Shown: in pieces, positions 36,251 to 49,049 of the stretch
Position numbering within the stretch: the stretch's first letter is position 1
Layout: every line of letters begins with the position of its first letter
Source of the DNA: Heterobilharzia americana
Taxonomy: Eukaryota > Platyhelminthes > Trematoda > Strigeidida > Schistosomatidae
NCBI GenBank assembly: GCA_944470555.2
Contig: OX104131.1
Coordinates: 15,802,515 to 15,866,514, forward strand
DNA length: 64,000 nucleotides
Direction: 5' to 3'
Program-made: the position numbers and the translations under genes
The notes under the pieces: generated by a model
The model's input: the letters and a program-made list of their open reading frames with translations, nothing else
Told to the model about the DNA's origin: nothing
Databases searched by the model: none

Positions 36251-36815
36251 GGTAAATATAATTTCATGCAACACTGTCTATATACGTTTATATTTCGTGT
36301 GTTGAATGGAAAATTTAAAGGTTTCATTTGATACAATCATTAATCTGGTGGTTTGGTCAGTGAAAAACTGGATAGTCCACTTATATGAAAGTAGTTTTAG
36401 CTGTCAACTTTTAAAATTGTAAGCTGAAAAGTTTCAGTCCCTGATGACTTCATTCTAAAACAGTAGACAAGGCACTTTCATTGAGATAAAACGACTATCG
36501 ATATTTATTGAAACTAGTAACATAAATTGTAAAATTATAATTTTATAAGTAACAAAATATTTGACAGCTTGAAAAAATACGAAGTTTTTTGAAGTTGAGA
36601 GATTTAGTATGCAACAAAATGCAAAGGTACTATATGACTTGAAAGTTGAAAAAATATTACCTTGAAATTTCGGCATTTGATTTAAAATACACACGTATTT
36701 TGAAGGAGTATTGAATTATTGTACTTCAAGGAATGTAATAAAACCAGCTAAAGCTACAACAACTATGCACACACAAGCGACTTATTCACTTACATTCTTT
36801 ATCTCAACAACCTTT
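36251..36815. other. No gene recognised
   Basis: AT-rich spacer. Confidence 0.4.
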
Positions 36816-36819
36816 TACC

Positions 36820-37005
36820 AGGGATTGAAATTAGTTAGATTATCACTTAAAACCTGGAGACACTAAAAGGCTTTTCCATTCAAGGTTGGGACTTTTCAGC
36901 TGTGAGTAACCGTGATACTGAGAGGGATTGAAACCACCTCTGTCACTTTTTATGGCTAGCACATTACGATTCAGATACTGAGTCAGGACCCAGTAACCCA
37001 TGTTG
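36820..37005 (-). repeat. SINE family A copy
   Basis: Minus strand: head GACTCAGTATCTGAATCG, B-box-like GGTTTCAATCCC, then the AGCTGAAAAGTCCC block and CCAGGTTTTAAG. Hammerhead lost. Confidence 0.5.
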
Positions 37006-37429
37006 TTCAACCTCTGTCACTGCGTGACACATCTAACTTGACTGGTCGCACCGATTGTGGTTTCTAATAGAACTTCCACAAGTGTATCTCAAAGCAAGTC
37101 ACTAGTAAGCCTAGGACTGTTGCCCATTAATTTTATTGACTTCCTTCATCTTGAGTTTTACCACTGCATTTCACTTTCATTACCTTAAATGGCCTTTACA
37201 TTCATTTTTTTTCGTTATGCAATTTCTCAAACAAGAGGCTAATTAACCATTCTCACCTATATTGAAATCTACTTATTAACCTTCTTTTATCTTATTGTCT
37301 TTCGGTTTCTTTATTTCAATACATTTGTTTTAACCGACGTTTTGCATTCACATTTCAAAATATCTTAGTACTTTTATGGTAAACCTCGATGATGAGTCTT
37401 CTAGCTTGGTGGTCACATTGCGAAATGAC

Positions 37430-37680
37430 GAGTGGAATTCGGTCAGCCCTCAGGGCTAGACAATATGAGATTGGTTGCTCTCCAGTGACCAGTCCATTTA
37501 TATAATCCACTTCTATAGGGGGTCAACCGCAGCCTGCATACCTCGGTGGTAACGTCGCTGACTGCAGCCATGGGTGATGCGACTTTAAACTTAAGGCTTG
37601 TCATCAGTTCCCTCGAGTTTACAGACACGCCATGCTAACAAGTGCTGACAAGCACCAGACTCAGCTCCAAAGCTTCCTAC
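37430..37680 (+). repeat. Family C repeat with tRNA-like head
   Basis: GCATACCTCGGTGGTAACG at about 37535 is A-box-like. The stretch ATATGAGATTGGTTGCTCTC with CCAGTGACCAG is shared with 28340-28440. A related head is at 44525. Confidence 0.45.
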
Positions 37681-38254
37681 TGATTGCTTCCAAATAACTA
37701 AAAAGATCCAATCTACAATCTATTTTTAGGGTCAGGACAAACCAGTAATCAAAGTTTCAGGAATCATAATAATAGTTTTCGCCAATAAATATGTACAGTG
37801 CGCACATATTTCAAGTTGACTAAAAATGAAGTCGTCCAAAAGAAAACCAATGAGAAAGATGTACTGTGGAATACTCTGACGGTACCATATTCAGTTCAAA
37901 CTTCGATTATACATTCTCAGAAGAAGTATATTATCTCTATTTATTGACAAGCGTCAAGAAGCACGAACTCCTAATTTTTTTTGAGACCTATGAGGAAAAC
38001 TATAGAATATTCAGGACTGTAGTTGGATACTCAATGTCAAAATATATGGTGATGATACTTGGTTGAATCCTGCTTGAAGTTGAAGAGAGTTCAACAGAAA
38101 GCTAATGATTCATTACTGGAGAGAATGGATGGTTAAATCTTCTTCCAAAGTATTGGTATATACCTACGCATATAAAAGGCGTTTTTCCCTTGCTATTGGT
38201 TAGGAATAATTTTGTGCCAATTTCACCGATAGGAGAATAATGACAATTCATATT

Positions 38255-38905
38255 CCTCATGCCGGGAGAAACCTAAAGGAAGTAACCTCCTTCACCTATC
38301 TAGGTAGCACTGTTTCAACTACAGGCAGCGGTGGCACACACGAGTATGTCAAAGTCAGAATCGGAAAAGCAAGACAGGCGTTCATTGACCTGAAACCAGT
38401 GTGGAGATCTGCATTCAGCATGTGGAACAAGATGGGGATTTTCAACACCAACGTCAAGTCAGTGCTTCTATGTGATGGTTCAGAGACTTGACGCGTTACG
38501 AAAGGGATTTCCAACAAACTACAGACATTCATCAACAACTGCCTACTCTGGCTCGTTATTGAAGATCAGATGGCCAGAGTAATAAGAATAAGCAACAAGG
38601 AGCTCTGGTGACGAACCAACCAAGAACGTATCGCTCAACAAATGTGCAGAAGGAATTGGAGATGGATTGGGCATACAATGAGAAGGCCGACTGGGGACGT
38701 CACGAGTCAGGCACTCGAGTGGAACCCAGATGGGAAACGACGAGTTGGGCGCCCAAGGATGACATGGAGGAGATCGTGCGAGGAGGAAATGAGAGCTTCT
38801 GGACTGTCGTGGAGCCAAGTTCAAAAGATTTCAGAGAGCAGAGTGGAACGGAGACGTGCTACAGAAGTCATATGTCCCATTAGGAATCCAAGGGACAAAT
38901 AATAA
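38255..38905 (+). mobile_element. RTE-like non-LTR retrotransposon, C-terminal part
   Basis: Same family as 10657-11796. FTYLGSTVSTT (about 38295-38325), RIGKARQAF, TNVKSVLL and a broken YGSETW, then RRNWRWIGH (about 38648-38675), GKRRVGRP (about 38729-38752) and RRATEV near the end. TGA at 38489 and a shift break the frame. It ends with CCAAGGGACAAATAATAATG, the same tail position as the 11.7 kb copy. 5'-truncated, lacking the whole RT domain. Confidence 0.75.
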
Positions 38906-39744
38906 TGATATTTTTTATGCGGAAAGATCCTATTGGCTACCTTTCCCCAAAGGAATTGCTTAGTCAGTTTTTTCGAATTTGACAGATATTCTGAAAAACA
39001 GGAAATAGACTGGTGGTTTGAATTAACGCTTTAGAACAAACAATGTTTCTCAACAAGTAGTATCAGTGGGTTTAAGGAACTCTTTGTCAGTGACTGCGGT
39101 TAGAATTTCCAGTAATATCTTTCATAGTACTGAATGGAATTAGTTGAGATCTCAGACAAAAATGAAGTCATATTCCTGCTTATCACCTGAATTGTAAAGC
39201 ACAGCTGTGCGCTTATCGTATATCCTATAGTTTGAAAATGATGAAACGGCTTCAGATGACCACGAAGATGGTTTGGTATCCTTTGATTTCTGATGCAAGC
39301 ATTAGACTAAAGATTGAAGGAAGAGTAAACTGCGGTACTCTCAACTCTCTCCTAAAATACTACTTTGAAAATATCAGGCTACATGTCTCTGAATATAGTT
39401 ATTTTTGTAGGACTGCTTGTATTTGGGCAACTACCTTGTAGATTTTTTCAAAGTTAGGCGTAGAATACGTGAGCTAGTCGATGACCTTGTGAACCATCAC
39501 CGAATGCAATAGCTTAAAAAGATGCTGCATGTGCCTGCATACTGCCTACTAAGATGTTTACTTTTAGGTAAAGTAAGATTTGGTTTAAACGAAGATTAGC
39601 GGTATTTGGATAAAAAAAGCTACCACTCCATCACGTCTTTGACCCTCAGTTTGACTTCTGTAAATATCATGGTTAGGATTTTCAAAACAGCCGGAATCTG
39701 TTGTGAGTGACAATTTATGATGCTGCAAAAAAATGATCACAGTG

Positions 39745-39815
39745 GTGTAAAAGTTATCCACTCTGTGTTGCCTTCGAAGTCTTAAGTATTTTCACTGACA
39801 TTGGTCTATTTACTC
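39745..39815 (-). repeat. Family D fragment
   Basis: Minus strand: CTTCGAAGGCAACACAGAG resembles the block of 28075-28270. Very worn. Confidence 0.3.
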
Positions 39816-41464
39816 TCACCTCTTTCTTACACTCTTGTCTAATTTAACGGCATTCCTTTTTTCACCCTCTCTTTTTGCACATGCTACTAGGGAGTACGGT
39901 AACTTGAATTTATATGCTTCTCTGCAAGGTTATATGTTGTTTTATCTATCTGTCTTTCTATTGTGAAATTACTAATCAGTTAGGTTCTATCGTCGACTTA
40001 TTGCGGAGAAAATGAAAGATTTTCTGGATATATGACAATTGAGGATCACCCGAAGAATGGAGTTTATGGTAACAGTTATGATCATGATTTCGGCAGAAAT
40101 AAATCTTTGAAAGTCAATCAGTTATGTTGTGTCTGATCGATTAGTCGTCACTGCGATATACAGTATATGTTTGTTTTCAAAATGGAGTTTTACTTAGTGA
40201 GGGTTTCAATTTCAGACTAGTTGACATCATCATCACAATATTAAAAATGAATGAAGTGACTTTATTGTACGGTAGTATTTATAGATAGCCACTGGTCATA
40301 TCACAGTCTTTTGGCTTTGAATTGATGCTGAAGTATTTTGAGGCCATTATTTCATTGAAGAGAAAAACCTTTTTTCAAAGGCTCGCATCCACCACTGTTC
40401 AATGAACTAAACAACAATCAACAAACATATATTGTTTTGTGAGACATGAACTCAAGCTGTTTGACCCATTGAGTATTTTGACTTACGTAGAAGATATACC
40501 ATTAGATAAATTAGTTTGGGTAGGATGGTTACTGTCTATTGATTTAATAATTCTCTTAGGCGTTTTCGACGAGGATCAGTTGCTTAGTTGAACAGATTTA
40601 CAGGACAAGTCAGAAGTATGCAAAGTCAATGAATTATTGACATTTTATAAGGGGATTTAAACGCCCTGTTGAGTAGTTTTGTATATTTTGTCGGGCAGAT
40701 CCATAATTCAAGTTGTATTCTTCAAAGTACTATCATAAATTATGCATGGGTGTGTTATTAAGTAACCTAAAAGTATTAATTATATTGAAAAATAGGTGAT
40801 CTAATATCCGTCTAGTTTTAATAAAGTGAATGGCAATTTTTAAATCTCCAACAATCAATGTGGTTCTCTTTGCCTGTGTTATGTTCTCAGCTATTAGCGT
40901 TTCTATTTCATATCCTTCTAGTTATGTTTGTTGTACGATATAGAAATCAAGCAAGTCTAATCATAATTGCTTATAATAAGTGGTGATTAACAGCACTACT
41001 TTTGTTAGTATCCACTGCCTGGAATAAACTGACCTAAGAAATTGTCTATAACCCTAGTCGCCCATTGGTGATGTAAGTATCTAAAACTAGTGTGGTAAAA
41101 GCTACTTACAAGGATGTAGTAAGTAGTATATAACCAATCAGTGCGAAACATAAGAAGTGATCACAATTACCTGGTTAGAATTTAGGTGGGAAAAGGTAAA
41201 ATATCGAGTAGAACGATAAAGGGTAGTAACACTGCACACCAGGATGTCTAGAAGGAGGATCTTTGCAAGTATGACTTTATTGTAAGGTTCAGTGTTCTTA
41301 GCACTACCGAATATAATCACAAGATAGCTAATGTGTCACGCCTCTCTAAACTTTAGTCAAGTTCAGTCTCATAGGGCTAGAAAACTACTAGTCACTGCAA
41401 GGATCAGAGACTTAAAAAATTTTCATACCTTCGAAAACAAAGAATGTAAGGTAACAGGACTATC
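39816..41464. other. No gene recognised
   Basis: AT-rich, no supportable frame or repeat. Confidence 0.45.
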
Positions 41465-41570
41465 AAAATTAGAAGTCGAAAGTTGTGTGATTACATTGAT
41501 ATGACTGTGAATAATAATTTATGCACACTACATCATCAAGTATCACTATGTGGCGTATCACATTGAAAAA
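41465..41570 (+). repeat. PLE terminal repeat
   Basis: GTCGAAAGTTGTGTGATTAC and ATAATAATTTATGC match 12390-12440. It lies just left of the inverted-repeat-bounded PLE fragment. Confidence 0.5.
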
Positions 41571-41572
41571 TT

Positions 41573-41690
41573 TCATACTGTCATACATGTAGTTTCCTTG
41601 AAAAGTTTGAACGATACAAGAACAAAGACATTTGCAGAATGAAGTAAGCTCATTTTATTTCATGGCCTTTCATCAGCTGGAAACAGCCTA
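41573..41690 (+). repeat. Left arm of an inverted repeat flanking a PLE fragment
   Basis: Contains CAAGAACAAAGACATTTGCAG and CATTTTATTTCATGGCC. Its reverse complement, with roughly 80-85 percent identity by eye, lies at 42520-42640. Inverted or tandem terminal repeats are known for PLEs. Confidence 0.65.
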
Positions 41691-42069
41691 CAGTCGAAAC
41701 GATTATTGGTAATAATAATATGACATACTTAAAACACCCAGAAATAAATGGAGATTTGAAATCCAGGATTAGCAATAAGGTAGTAAGTCAAGGAAACACA
41801 TGATTAATAGTTATATATCCTAGTCAAAATCTATGGCTATTTATATCCGATGAGGTGGAAAATTCTGGAGCAGTGGAGTGGGGGGGGGGACAAAAAACGA
41901 AAATCAAGGGCTAATAAATTACTTTATTACATGAAAAACTTGAAAATACTTAAGTGATTAGTATTTAGTAGGTAATTGATGAAGAGATGATGCAATCAAT
42001 AAAAAAGGGAAGACATACACATGCAAAATCTGTATACTTTTACCAAAGTAAAGAAAGGTTAATTAAAGT

Positions 42070-42420
42070 GTCATTCTAAGAACATAGGTCAGGTTGAAAA
42101 TGTTTGATAGATAGAGCTTCCACGAGCCGTAATAAACATGGTGTTCCTTGTTTGTTGATTATCCTGAAAGATTGAGAAACATCTACATTTGATGTCCTGT
42201 TTCCATTAAATGTCTGGCGATTGCGCTGGTAAAGACCTCTCTACCATTCAGACACAGATTTCTCGGAACATGCTCATAGAATTGAGTAGACGCCCTTCTT
42301 TCGGTCCGTTTTATGTACTTGCTTCCACAAGAACAAATGAATTGATATACGCAGCTAAAGGTGAAGTGAGATGGATATTTGTCTACTTTCGACTGTGTTA
42401 ATGAGCACAATGTATCTTAA
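42070..42420 (-). mobile_element. Penelope-like element, GIY-YIG endonuclease end
   Basis: Minus strand: CVYQFICSCGSKYI (the GIY-YIG pair reads VYQ and KYIKR, so the second Gly is lost), then an R-x-x-x-x-EH box, SAIARHLMETGHQ at about 42185-42225, and, after one frameshift, a LVEALSI-like block to about 42080. This matches the order of conserved blocks in PLE endonucleases. It lies between inverted repeats. Inactive copy. The RT part is absent, so it is a 5'-truncated insertion. Confidence 0.7.
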
Positions 42421-42519
42421 ACTAAGATAAGTCTGGCATCAGGGAAGCTTCTTTTCAGTGCAGCTTTAATTCTTCAGTCTATTCTTTTCGATGTCTCATC
42501 ACCTTTAAAAGCATAGCAT

Positions 42520-42640
42520 CACTGTTTGCAGTTGTTGAAAAGTCATGAAATAAAATGGGCTCATTTTATTCTGAAAATATCTTTGTTCTTGGATTGTTCA
42601 AATTTAATATGGAATTACATTCTGCCACAGTCCTGAAGTT
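42520..42640 (-). repeat. Right arm of the inverted repeat flanking a PLE fragment
   Basis: Reverse complement of 41573-41690. Its outer edge (TAATATGGAATTACATTCTG, from 42605) matches 12508-12527 next to another PLE. Confidence 0.65.
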
Positions 42641-43475
42641 GTAAATTTATTTTAATGGAACTTTTCTTAACTAGTACTAGTTCATTGGATTCCCGCTCTT
42701 TCAAAAAGAATGAGTTCCGTTGGGTTAGTAGACACTCATTTATTCCCTCAGTTAACTGTCTCCTTCATTCATTTCTGATCCATATGAACACCTGAGTGGT
42801 CGGTCAGTATATGGAACACGAAGAAAGGTGTGTATCTTTTATCCTGTTAATGGTAATTTGAATGGGGAGTTGTCTTATATAGCCCATAGGAATAGACAAG
42901 AGTTAGGTAAACTGGACATCACAAGTTTGAATATGGTTGTAAGTTATATCCTTCTATCATACATTCTTCTTTTCTACTTGTATCTAAGACAATTCCATAT
43001 TTATATCGAAGCATTTTAGACCCACAACAAGAAAAGAGGGAATGCAGTTGAAACGAAAAAAATTTTTTTTATAGAACTTCATTAGCTGTATGTCCATGAA
43101 GACAGTGGAAAGAAAGAACAAAGTATTCCAGAAAGATACATGGTCAATAATGCAAGCATATTGCATAGTGAAATAGGAGTTACGTAATGTATCCAGGGAT
43201 TCAAAGGCAGATAAATAAACAAAAGAAAATGGCATGTAAGGATAGTGGATTTATTTAGAATGACTTGCCTTTAACTTTGATCATGGCAAAGAAAGGTGTT
43301 GTACACACTTCTTTTAAACGCATAATGATGTTTGGAACCTTTGAATTTCTGTTGCTTCAGTTGCACCCGCTTATTTCATTTCTATATCTTGTGGACTGAT
43401 GAAATAAATCTGTTGTTGGCTCATTCCATTCATTATGTTTGCGCCTTTCATTTATTTGCTTGTCAACAGAAACAG
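42641..43475. other. No gene recognised
   Basis: AT-rich spacer. The short frames on both strands around 42830-43235 look non-coding. Confidence 0.4.
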
Positions 43476-43479
43476 TAAT

Positions 43480-43635
43480 GTTGGAAGTGTAGGTCCTAGG
43501 TCAGATCCTGGTGGGTTCATGTGGGTGCACTTCTAAGGAGTCCCATACTAGGGTGAAAAAGTTGTTCAGTGCTCCTAGGTTTTTATGTTTCTAAATCGAT
43601 GTCATTCCTTGATAAAGACTACCTTGAAAACAATT
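43480..43635 (+). repeat. SINE family A copy
   Basis: Plus strand: B-box-like GGTCAGATCC. CTAAGGA replaces CTGAGGA, GTCCCATACTAGGG keeps most of stem II, and GAAA is kept. CAGTGCTCC and the ACCTTGAAA 3' end are clear. Confidence 0.6.
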
Positions 43636-44524
43636 AATTTCTGAAAACCTTCAAAAACTGAACCCAACTTTTATCTGTTCGAAAAGTTAAGTTTTGACGC
43701 TACATTTGTGGTTCAGAACATCATATGTACATACTGATACGTCTTTCTAGTACATTAGACAATATACGGATTATTAGTAGCAAGTCGAAGTAAAATACAC
43801 CAATGCATCAATTCACTTAACCAACTATTAACTCTGCATCAAGATAACATAATTCAAGGAATTTGCTGCTTTAATAGAAAAGTAGTGCATTGTTCTCCGT
43901 TGAAAAAAAGTTGATGTAGTGTAGATAGATCTCTAGACAAGGTGTACAGACTTTATTTCTGTTCTACATTCGTCGAAATCAGCCTGAAGTCAAAACGCCC
44001 AAGAATTGATATGATTCGTGACATTTTCTGTCATTTACACTTAAGTAATAATACTTATTGTATGTGTCTATGTAAAAAAAAATAATGAAAGAGATTAAAT
44101 GGAATTTTCTGGACTTGAGAACATTAGTCAAGGGCTTAACAATGAATGAGTGGAGTAGGTACTTGACAAGTTTTACACTTGTCTGCTATCCTGGCTAAGA
44201 TGACCTTAAACAGTGTTATCTGTTTAGTAATCTTTTCCTAGAAAACTAGTGCAAAATGAGTTTGTTCAGTTATATGCTGTGGTTGCTTACAGAGTTTATC
44301 AAGTGTGGCTACCTAGCCAAACGTCGCGATGCACTTTGATAAATATTAGTTGATTGGAAGCAATCAGTAACTAATATCCAACAAAGTGCACTGTGATGGT
44401 GAGTCTCCCATACTGCAGAATGATCGAGGAAATTAAATTCACACCCAGGAGTGGATAAAATGAAGTTTGTTTCTATCCTATTGTTGGTCTGTGTATTTAG
44501 TCCATTCCTGTATGACGTGAATTG

Positions 44525-44620
44525 GAGCCTGAATAGCTCGGTGGTAAGGTCTATGGTCTATGGTTGAAGAACTTAGTGACAGTGGTTCATTTAGTCCGTG
44601 ATTAACGTTACCTAGAAATG
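44525..44620 (+). repeat. Family C tRNA-like head
   Basis: GCCTGAATAGCTCGGTGGTAA is A-box-like and parallels 37535. The body is worn. Confidence 0.35.
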
Positions 44621-44824
44621 AGTCACTACACAAACTTCCAAACTAAATTACTATCTACGGTTCATCACTGAGATGCCTAAAGATGAATGGCTCAAAATTC
44701 CAATGAAAAAACATGGATTGCGGGATCAACTAAGTAGAGTTTAAGTGCGAATGCTGGCCGATGGTACTGGATAACGATCGCACTCTATCGTCGATTGGAA
44801 GAATCAGGAAACTATAGACTACTA

Positions 44825-45010
44825 GATTACCACCAGTTGGGTCAGCGGCAATATTTTCGCCATGAGACGTGACACTCATGAATTTGATCCACGGCGATAT
44901 TGTGAAGGTACACTGCTCAGCAGTTTGATGTTAAGACGAGGAAGCTGTTCAGCACTCCAAGGTTCTACAGTTGTTCTGCAACTGATCTCAGTTAGTGATG
45001 ATTACCACAG
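44825..45010 (+). repeat. SINE family A copy
   Basis: GTTGGGTCAGCGGCAATATT head, GAATTTGATCC B box, CAGCACTCCAAGGTT block. Hammerhead mutated. Confidence 0.5.
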
Positions 45011-45169
45011 AGAAATAAAATGACTTTTAAAGTGAGTAAAAGACTTATAAACCTATAGAATGTTCGGAACTACGCTTCCCCAATCATTTTTACTCTTCAA
45101 TATGTGTTTTTTTATTTTCACTAAGATCTTTCTTTACAATCGATATGCAAACATGTTTTTATATGGACT

Positions 45170-47300
45170 CCAAACAAACATTCTACACGTACTCACGTGA
45201 CTCAGGCAAAAAGTCAGGGGATTCATCCTTTACTGCTACGTTTTTGTCTGTCCATCCTGAATTCTCTCCTAACTTAATCCACCCTCCCCTAGCACGACAC
45301 ATCAAGATAAGTGTTATCTAGGAATGCCCAGTACATGTTCGAACCATCTCTTCCAGTTAAGGTTCATATCCTTACCAACTGACTTGTTTTTCCTGCCTAG
45401 AATACTTCACCTGATCTCAACACTGCTTACAAAATGATTCCACCAAATGCACGTAATGCTGCGAAGACACCTGTGATCAAAATTCTTTAACTGCTTCATG
45501 TCTTCTGTCCTTGATAGTCATGTTCCACGGCCTTATAACAGAGCAAAGTTCACCACAACACTATATACTCTTCCTTTAAAAGAGTCGGATGTCTCACCAG
45601 TCGGAGACACAGGTGATGCAGGTTGGAAAATGCCAAATCGGCCATGAGTATCCGAGCTGAGAATTTGTCAGCAGCTAACCCGTTCTGGCTGATGCAACTT
45701 CGTAAGTAAATGAAGTGATCGATGCATTCCCTCACTTAACTCTCAATCACTAAATCGGGAGTACTTGCAGCAGATCAGTCCTGAAACAGAATCTTATATT
45801 TGGCAGGTGAGAAATGCGCTTCAAACATACTCAGAATTCTGCTCAAGGCTTTCAAAAGATCGAGCATTTTGACAGCTTCTTCATACTACAGGACAATATC
45901 GTCCGCATACTACAAGTTAACCAGATAGCCTTCTGGGGGTAAATGAATCCATGTGAAGTTAGACGAACCTAAGGTTATGTCCATCAGTACGCCTATGACG
46001 AATTAAAATAGGAACGATGACTATGGGCATCCCTGAAGAACAACAGTTGTCATCAGTTTTGATGACAGCTATCTAAATGTCCTTATGCTACTGTCCACTG
46101 AGTTGAGTGACGCTGCCAGGTCAAAAATATGTCAAGTGTCTGCCTCGGGTAGGTATGCCTGTGTCCAGGTCTAAACCCCGCTTAGTTTTCTTGAGCTTGT
46201 TGTTCGCGAGCTCCAGTTAGGCGTCGAATAACTACCAACGCTAGAATCTTGGGCGCAATATCAGTCAAAATAATTCCTCCATAGGCGTCGCAGGAAGATT
46301 TCTCTCCCTCTTTTTAGACTGGAATGGTCAGTGAAGTATGCCAGTCTGACAGCAATACTTCTAATTCCGATACACTACCTCCGTCACTTTGCGCACCAAT
46401 TCCCTACCCCCATCCTTGAAAACGTAGCAAACTACCAGGTTCTGCTACTTAGCAATGTTTTCGTCTCGATACAGTCACCGCAATTAAAGGAGAGTTGGAG
46501 AATCGACATCAAAGTTTCATTCAGGTTTACGCTGGATGTTGGACAAGTGAGGGATTGTTGAAGGGAAAATGAACTGTGCTTCAGAATATTCTATCCAAGC
46601 TTCTAGTCACCTATCCTAGGAGGTGATCAGCATCCCACCTTTTTCCGTGATGGTTTCAATAACCATCTTTTTCTTCTTGCCAACTTATCAAATAAGCTTT
46701 ATTAATTACCTAGAGTTGCTTAATACTGATACCTTCATCTCTCTTGTTTTCGTCACCACTGCTTTTGATCAACTCTAAGACTCCGAGCCAATTTATGTTT
46801 AAGTTGCTTTCGCTCTTCTCCATGATCAGAACTAGCTGAAATCAATTTTACCACATCAATTAGCTCGGATGACATTATGAAAATCTGTTTACGTCTGCTA
46901 GCCTTCCTATGTGAGTGACCAGCTGTCTTCACCACTGTTTCTACAGCAGACTTTATATTCCACCAGGTTTCCTAAAGGTAAGCATAGCTGTCACATTCAG
47001 ATATGTGCTCGGCTAACTACTTCCTAAATACGTTCTTGACATCCTCATCTTCCAACCAAGCACTTACAGGCTTTAGTGTCACCTGTTTTCTGCGACCGAT
47101 AAGGCACAGACATACACGAACTCGTACCACTTCATGATCTTAGTCCAAACAGTTACTCCAGAAAAAACAGCAATCTTCCACCGATCCTCTCCAACGACGG
47201 CTTACAGGAACAACTGACCACTCAGACACAACACTCCTAATGAGTTCTGAATAAAACAAAACATGCATCCTAGATTCCAATACTGAATTCAAATTAATTA
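45170..47300 (-). mobile_element. RTE-like non-LTR retrotransposon, family 2, longest copy of that family here
   Basis: Minus strand, from the linker after the endonuclease through the RT to the C-terminus. An R-R-K-Q-VTLKP-W block (about 47060-47110) and KHKLARSLR-D-QW (about 46755-46810) precede an SC(N)-YRGIILTDIAPKIL-like block (RT block 1, about 46240-46285). YADDIV is intact at 45909-45893 (RT catalytic motif), a SCISQNGL-ARI block follows at about 45640-45690, and a shifted C-terminus ends near 45200. Stops and shifts are frequent, so it cannot be expressed as one protein. It differs from family 1 throughout. Confidence 0.75.
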
Positions 47301-49040
47301 CCTAAGCTATCTACATGGATATAATACGTGTAGTGACGAGAGGAATTAGCAAACATCTATCCGGTTAATTGGTTCCCCCATTTCTAACCAACGTTACCTA
47401 CTTTCCAGCTTCCAGTTTACTCCTTGGATCATGTGTAGTCATCTTATCCATTCACCATTATCTTTCAGGCAAGTGTAGCGAGAATATGCACACATAAGCG
47501 TCTAATTAGTAAACTGCTGTGCATACTAAGTGAAATGCTTCATACACGCACACATCAGACATCATCTGGGTGATTTATGCAAACTTAAATATCCTGGTCG
47601 AGGTACTGAAGAATGAATTGTTTCTTAAGCTTTTCCAGTTATTGATGATGACGTCATAAGATTACTGAATTCCTCCACACACACACATACACTTACATGC
47701 ACATGTGCACACACGGAGAGAAACGTGCGCATGAAAATCTCAAGTAGGTTGTTTAGGCATGTACTCTGGCGCGTTTATGTCAATGGTTATTTATACAACT
47801 TCGATTTTCATTCCTGACGTCATATAATGCAAGCACAAAATTATTTTCAATTCCCAGCAAGTTTTGTTTAACTTTTGGAAAATTTAGTGCAAATAAGTTA
47901 CTGACTGATCCTGAAGACAGCTGTGTTCGTCTTTTTACGCATATATCTTAGAGTTTTGACATTTAAAGGTCTTTTACGTAAATATCGGGTTGACATATCG
48001 AGTTAAAATCACACCTATAGACGATCGACAATTGTATGTGCTTATATATGAAACTAAAGGATAGTAAGAAAATATGAAAGATAAAGAGAAAGGAAGCCAT
48101 GTGGCCTTCACTTATGAACAGCTTGGTGGATAACAATATCTACCAGAGTGCCTGAGGTTTGTTCTCACTACATCTTTTAAACTTCAATACTAGCCTATTG
48201 TCGTGCTATGAAGTAACTCCAGTCAACATGCATTTTGTTTTCTTGGTGAAAAACAGCTGGCAGTTTAGTATCATAGTGCACTTTTTTGTTCTGTACTGGG
48301 GGACAGAGTCTTTGGAAGCAGTCGCAGATATACAGCTGAATCTGGTCGCTAGTTTGCTAACCAAGCAGATATAAACCGCTGAAACGCCTGGTTGCCACCA
48401 TTTGACCATGGCGAAAGTAGCATTGTCATTAGTCGAGCGATGAGTGTGAGATACGCCCATTGAGTGATAGCTCAGACTGCATACCCTCTGTCACCCCTCC
48501 CAGAGAGGTACGGACAGGAGTATGGAGACTCTTCTGTTAGTAGGGGTGCAAGGCATGTTATGTGTACCGTTATAATACACATGTGCGTCATTAAAAGCCA
48601 TCCACATGGTTGGTAAAGTTTGCTGGACCTAAGAAACCAGGAAAGCTCTGGAAATCCTTGTTGCATTTTAGTCAACATCCCTCAATTAGATCAGGAAAAA
48701 TTAAAAAAAGACAAATCAATGAAAACTTTCGTTACGATGAGTCGTTTTTGGAAGTGATACCTCTATTATTTTAGCTGCAACAAAATATCGAAAACAAAGA
48801 CATATGTCCATCAGTGGCTAATAGGTAATTCAGTGTCATTAAGAATTGTCTGCAGGATCCCAAGTTAATTTCTCAAAGATCAATGCAAGATAAATGCAAG
48901 GTGATTGCGTGATAATCTGTGAATTAACACGACAGGTACGAAAAGTGGGAAAATTCTACTGAAATCAACCCTTACAGAGTGAGAAAAGAGAGTGAAAATA
49001 TTAATGTAGACAGATAAAATCAAATTAAAAACAAGCAAGC
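47301..49040. other. No gene; simple repeats and one worn tRNA-like head
   Basis: A CA-rich stretch lies at 47675-47712. GATAGCTCAGACTGCATAC near 48467 resembles a tRNA-like A box and may be a family C or F remnant. No coding region. Confidence 0.4.
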
Positions 49041-49049
49041 TGTCTTAGA

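Noticed and set aside
42210..42401. Plus-strand frame over the PLE at 42 kb
   Set aside because: Shadow of the minus-strand GIY-YIG remnant.
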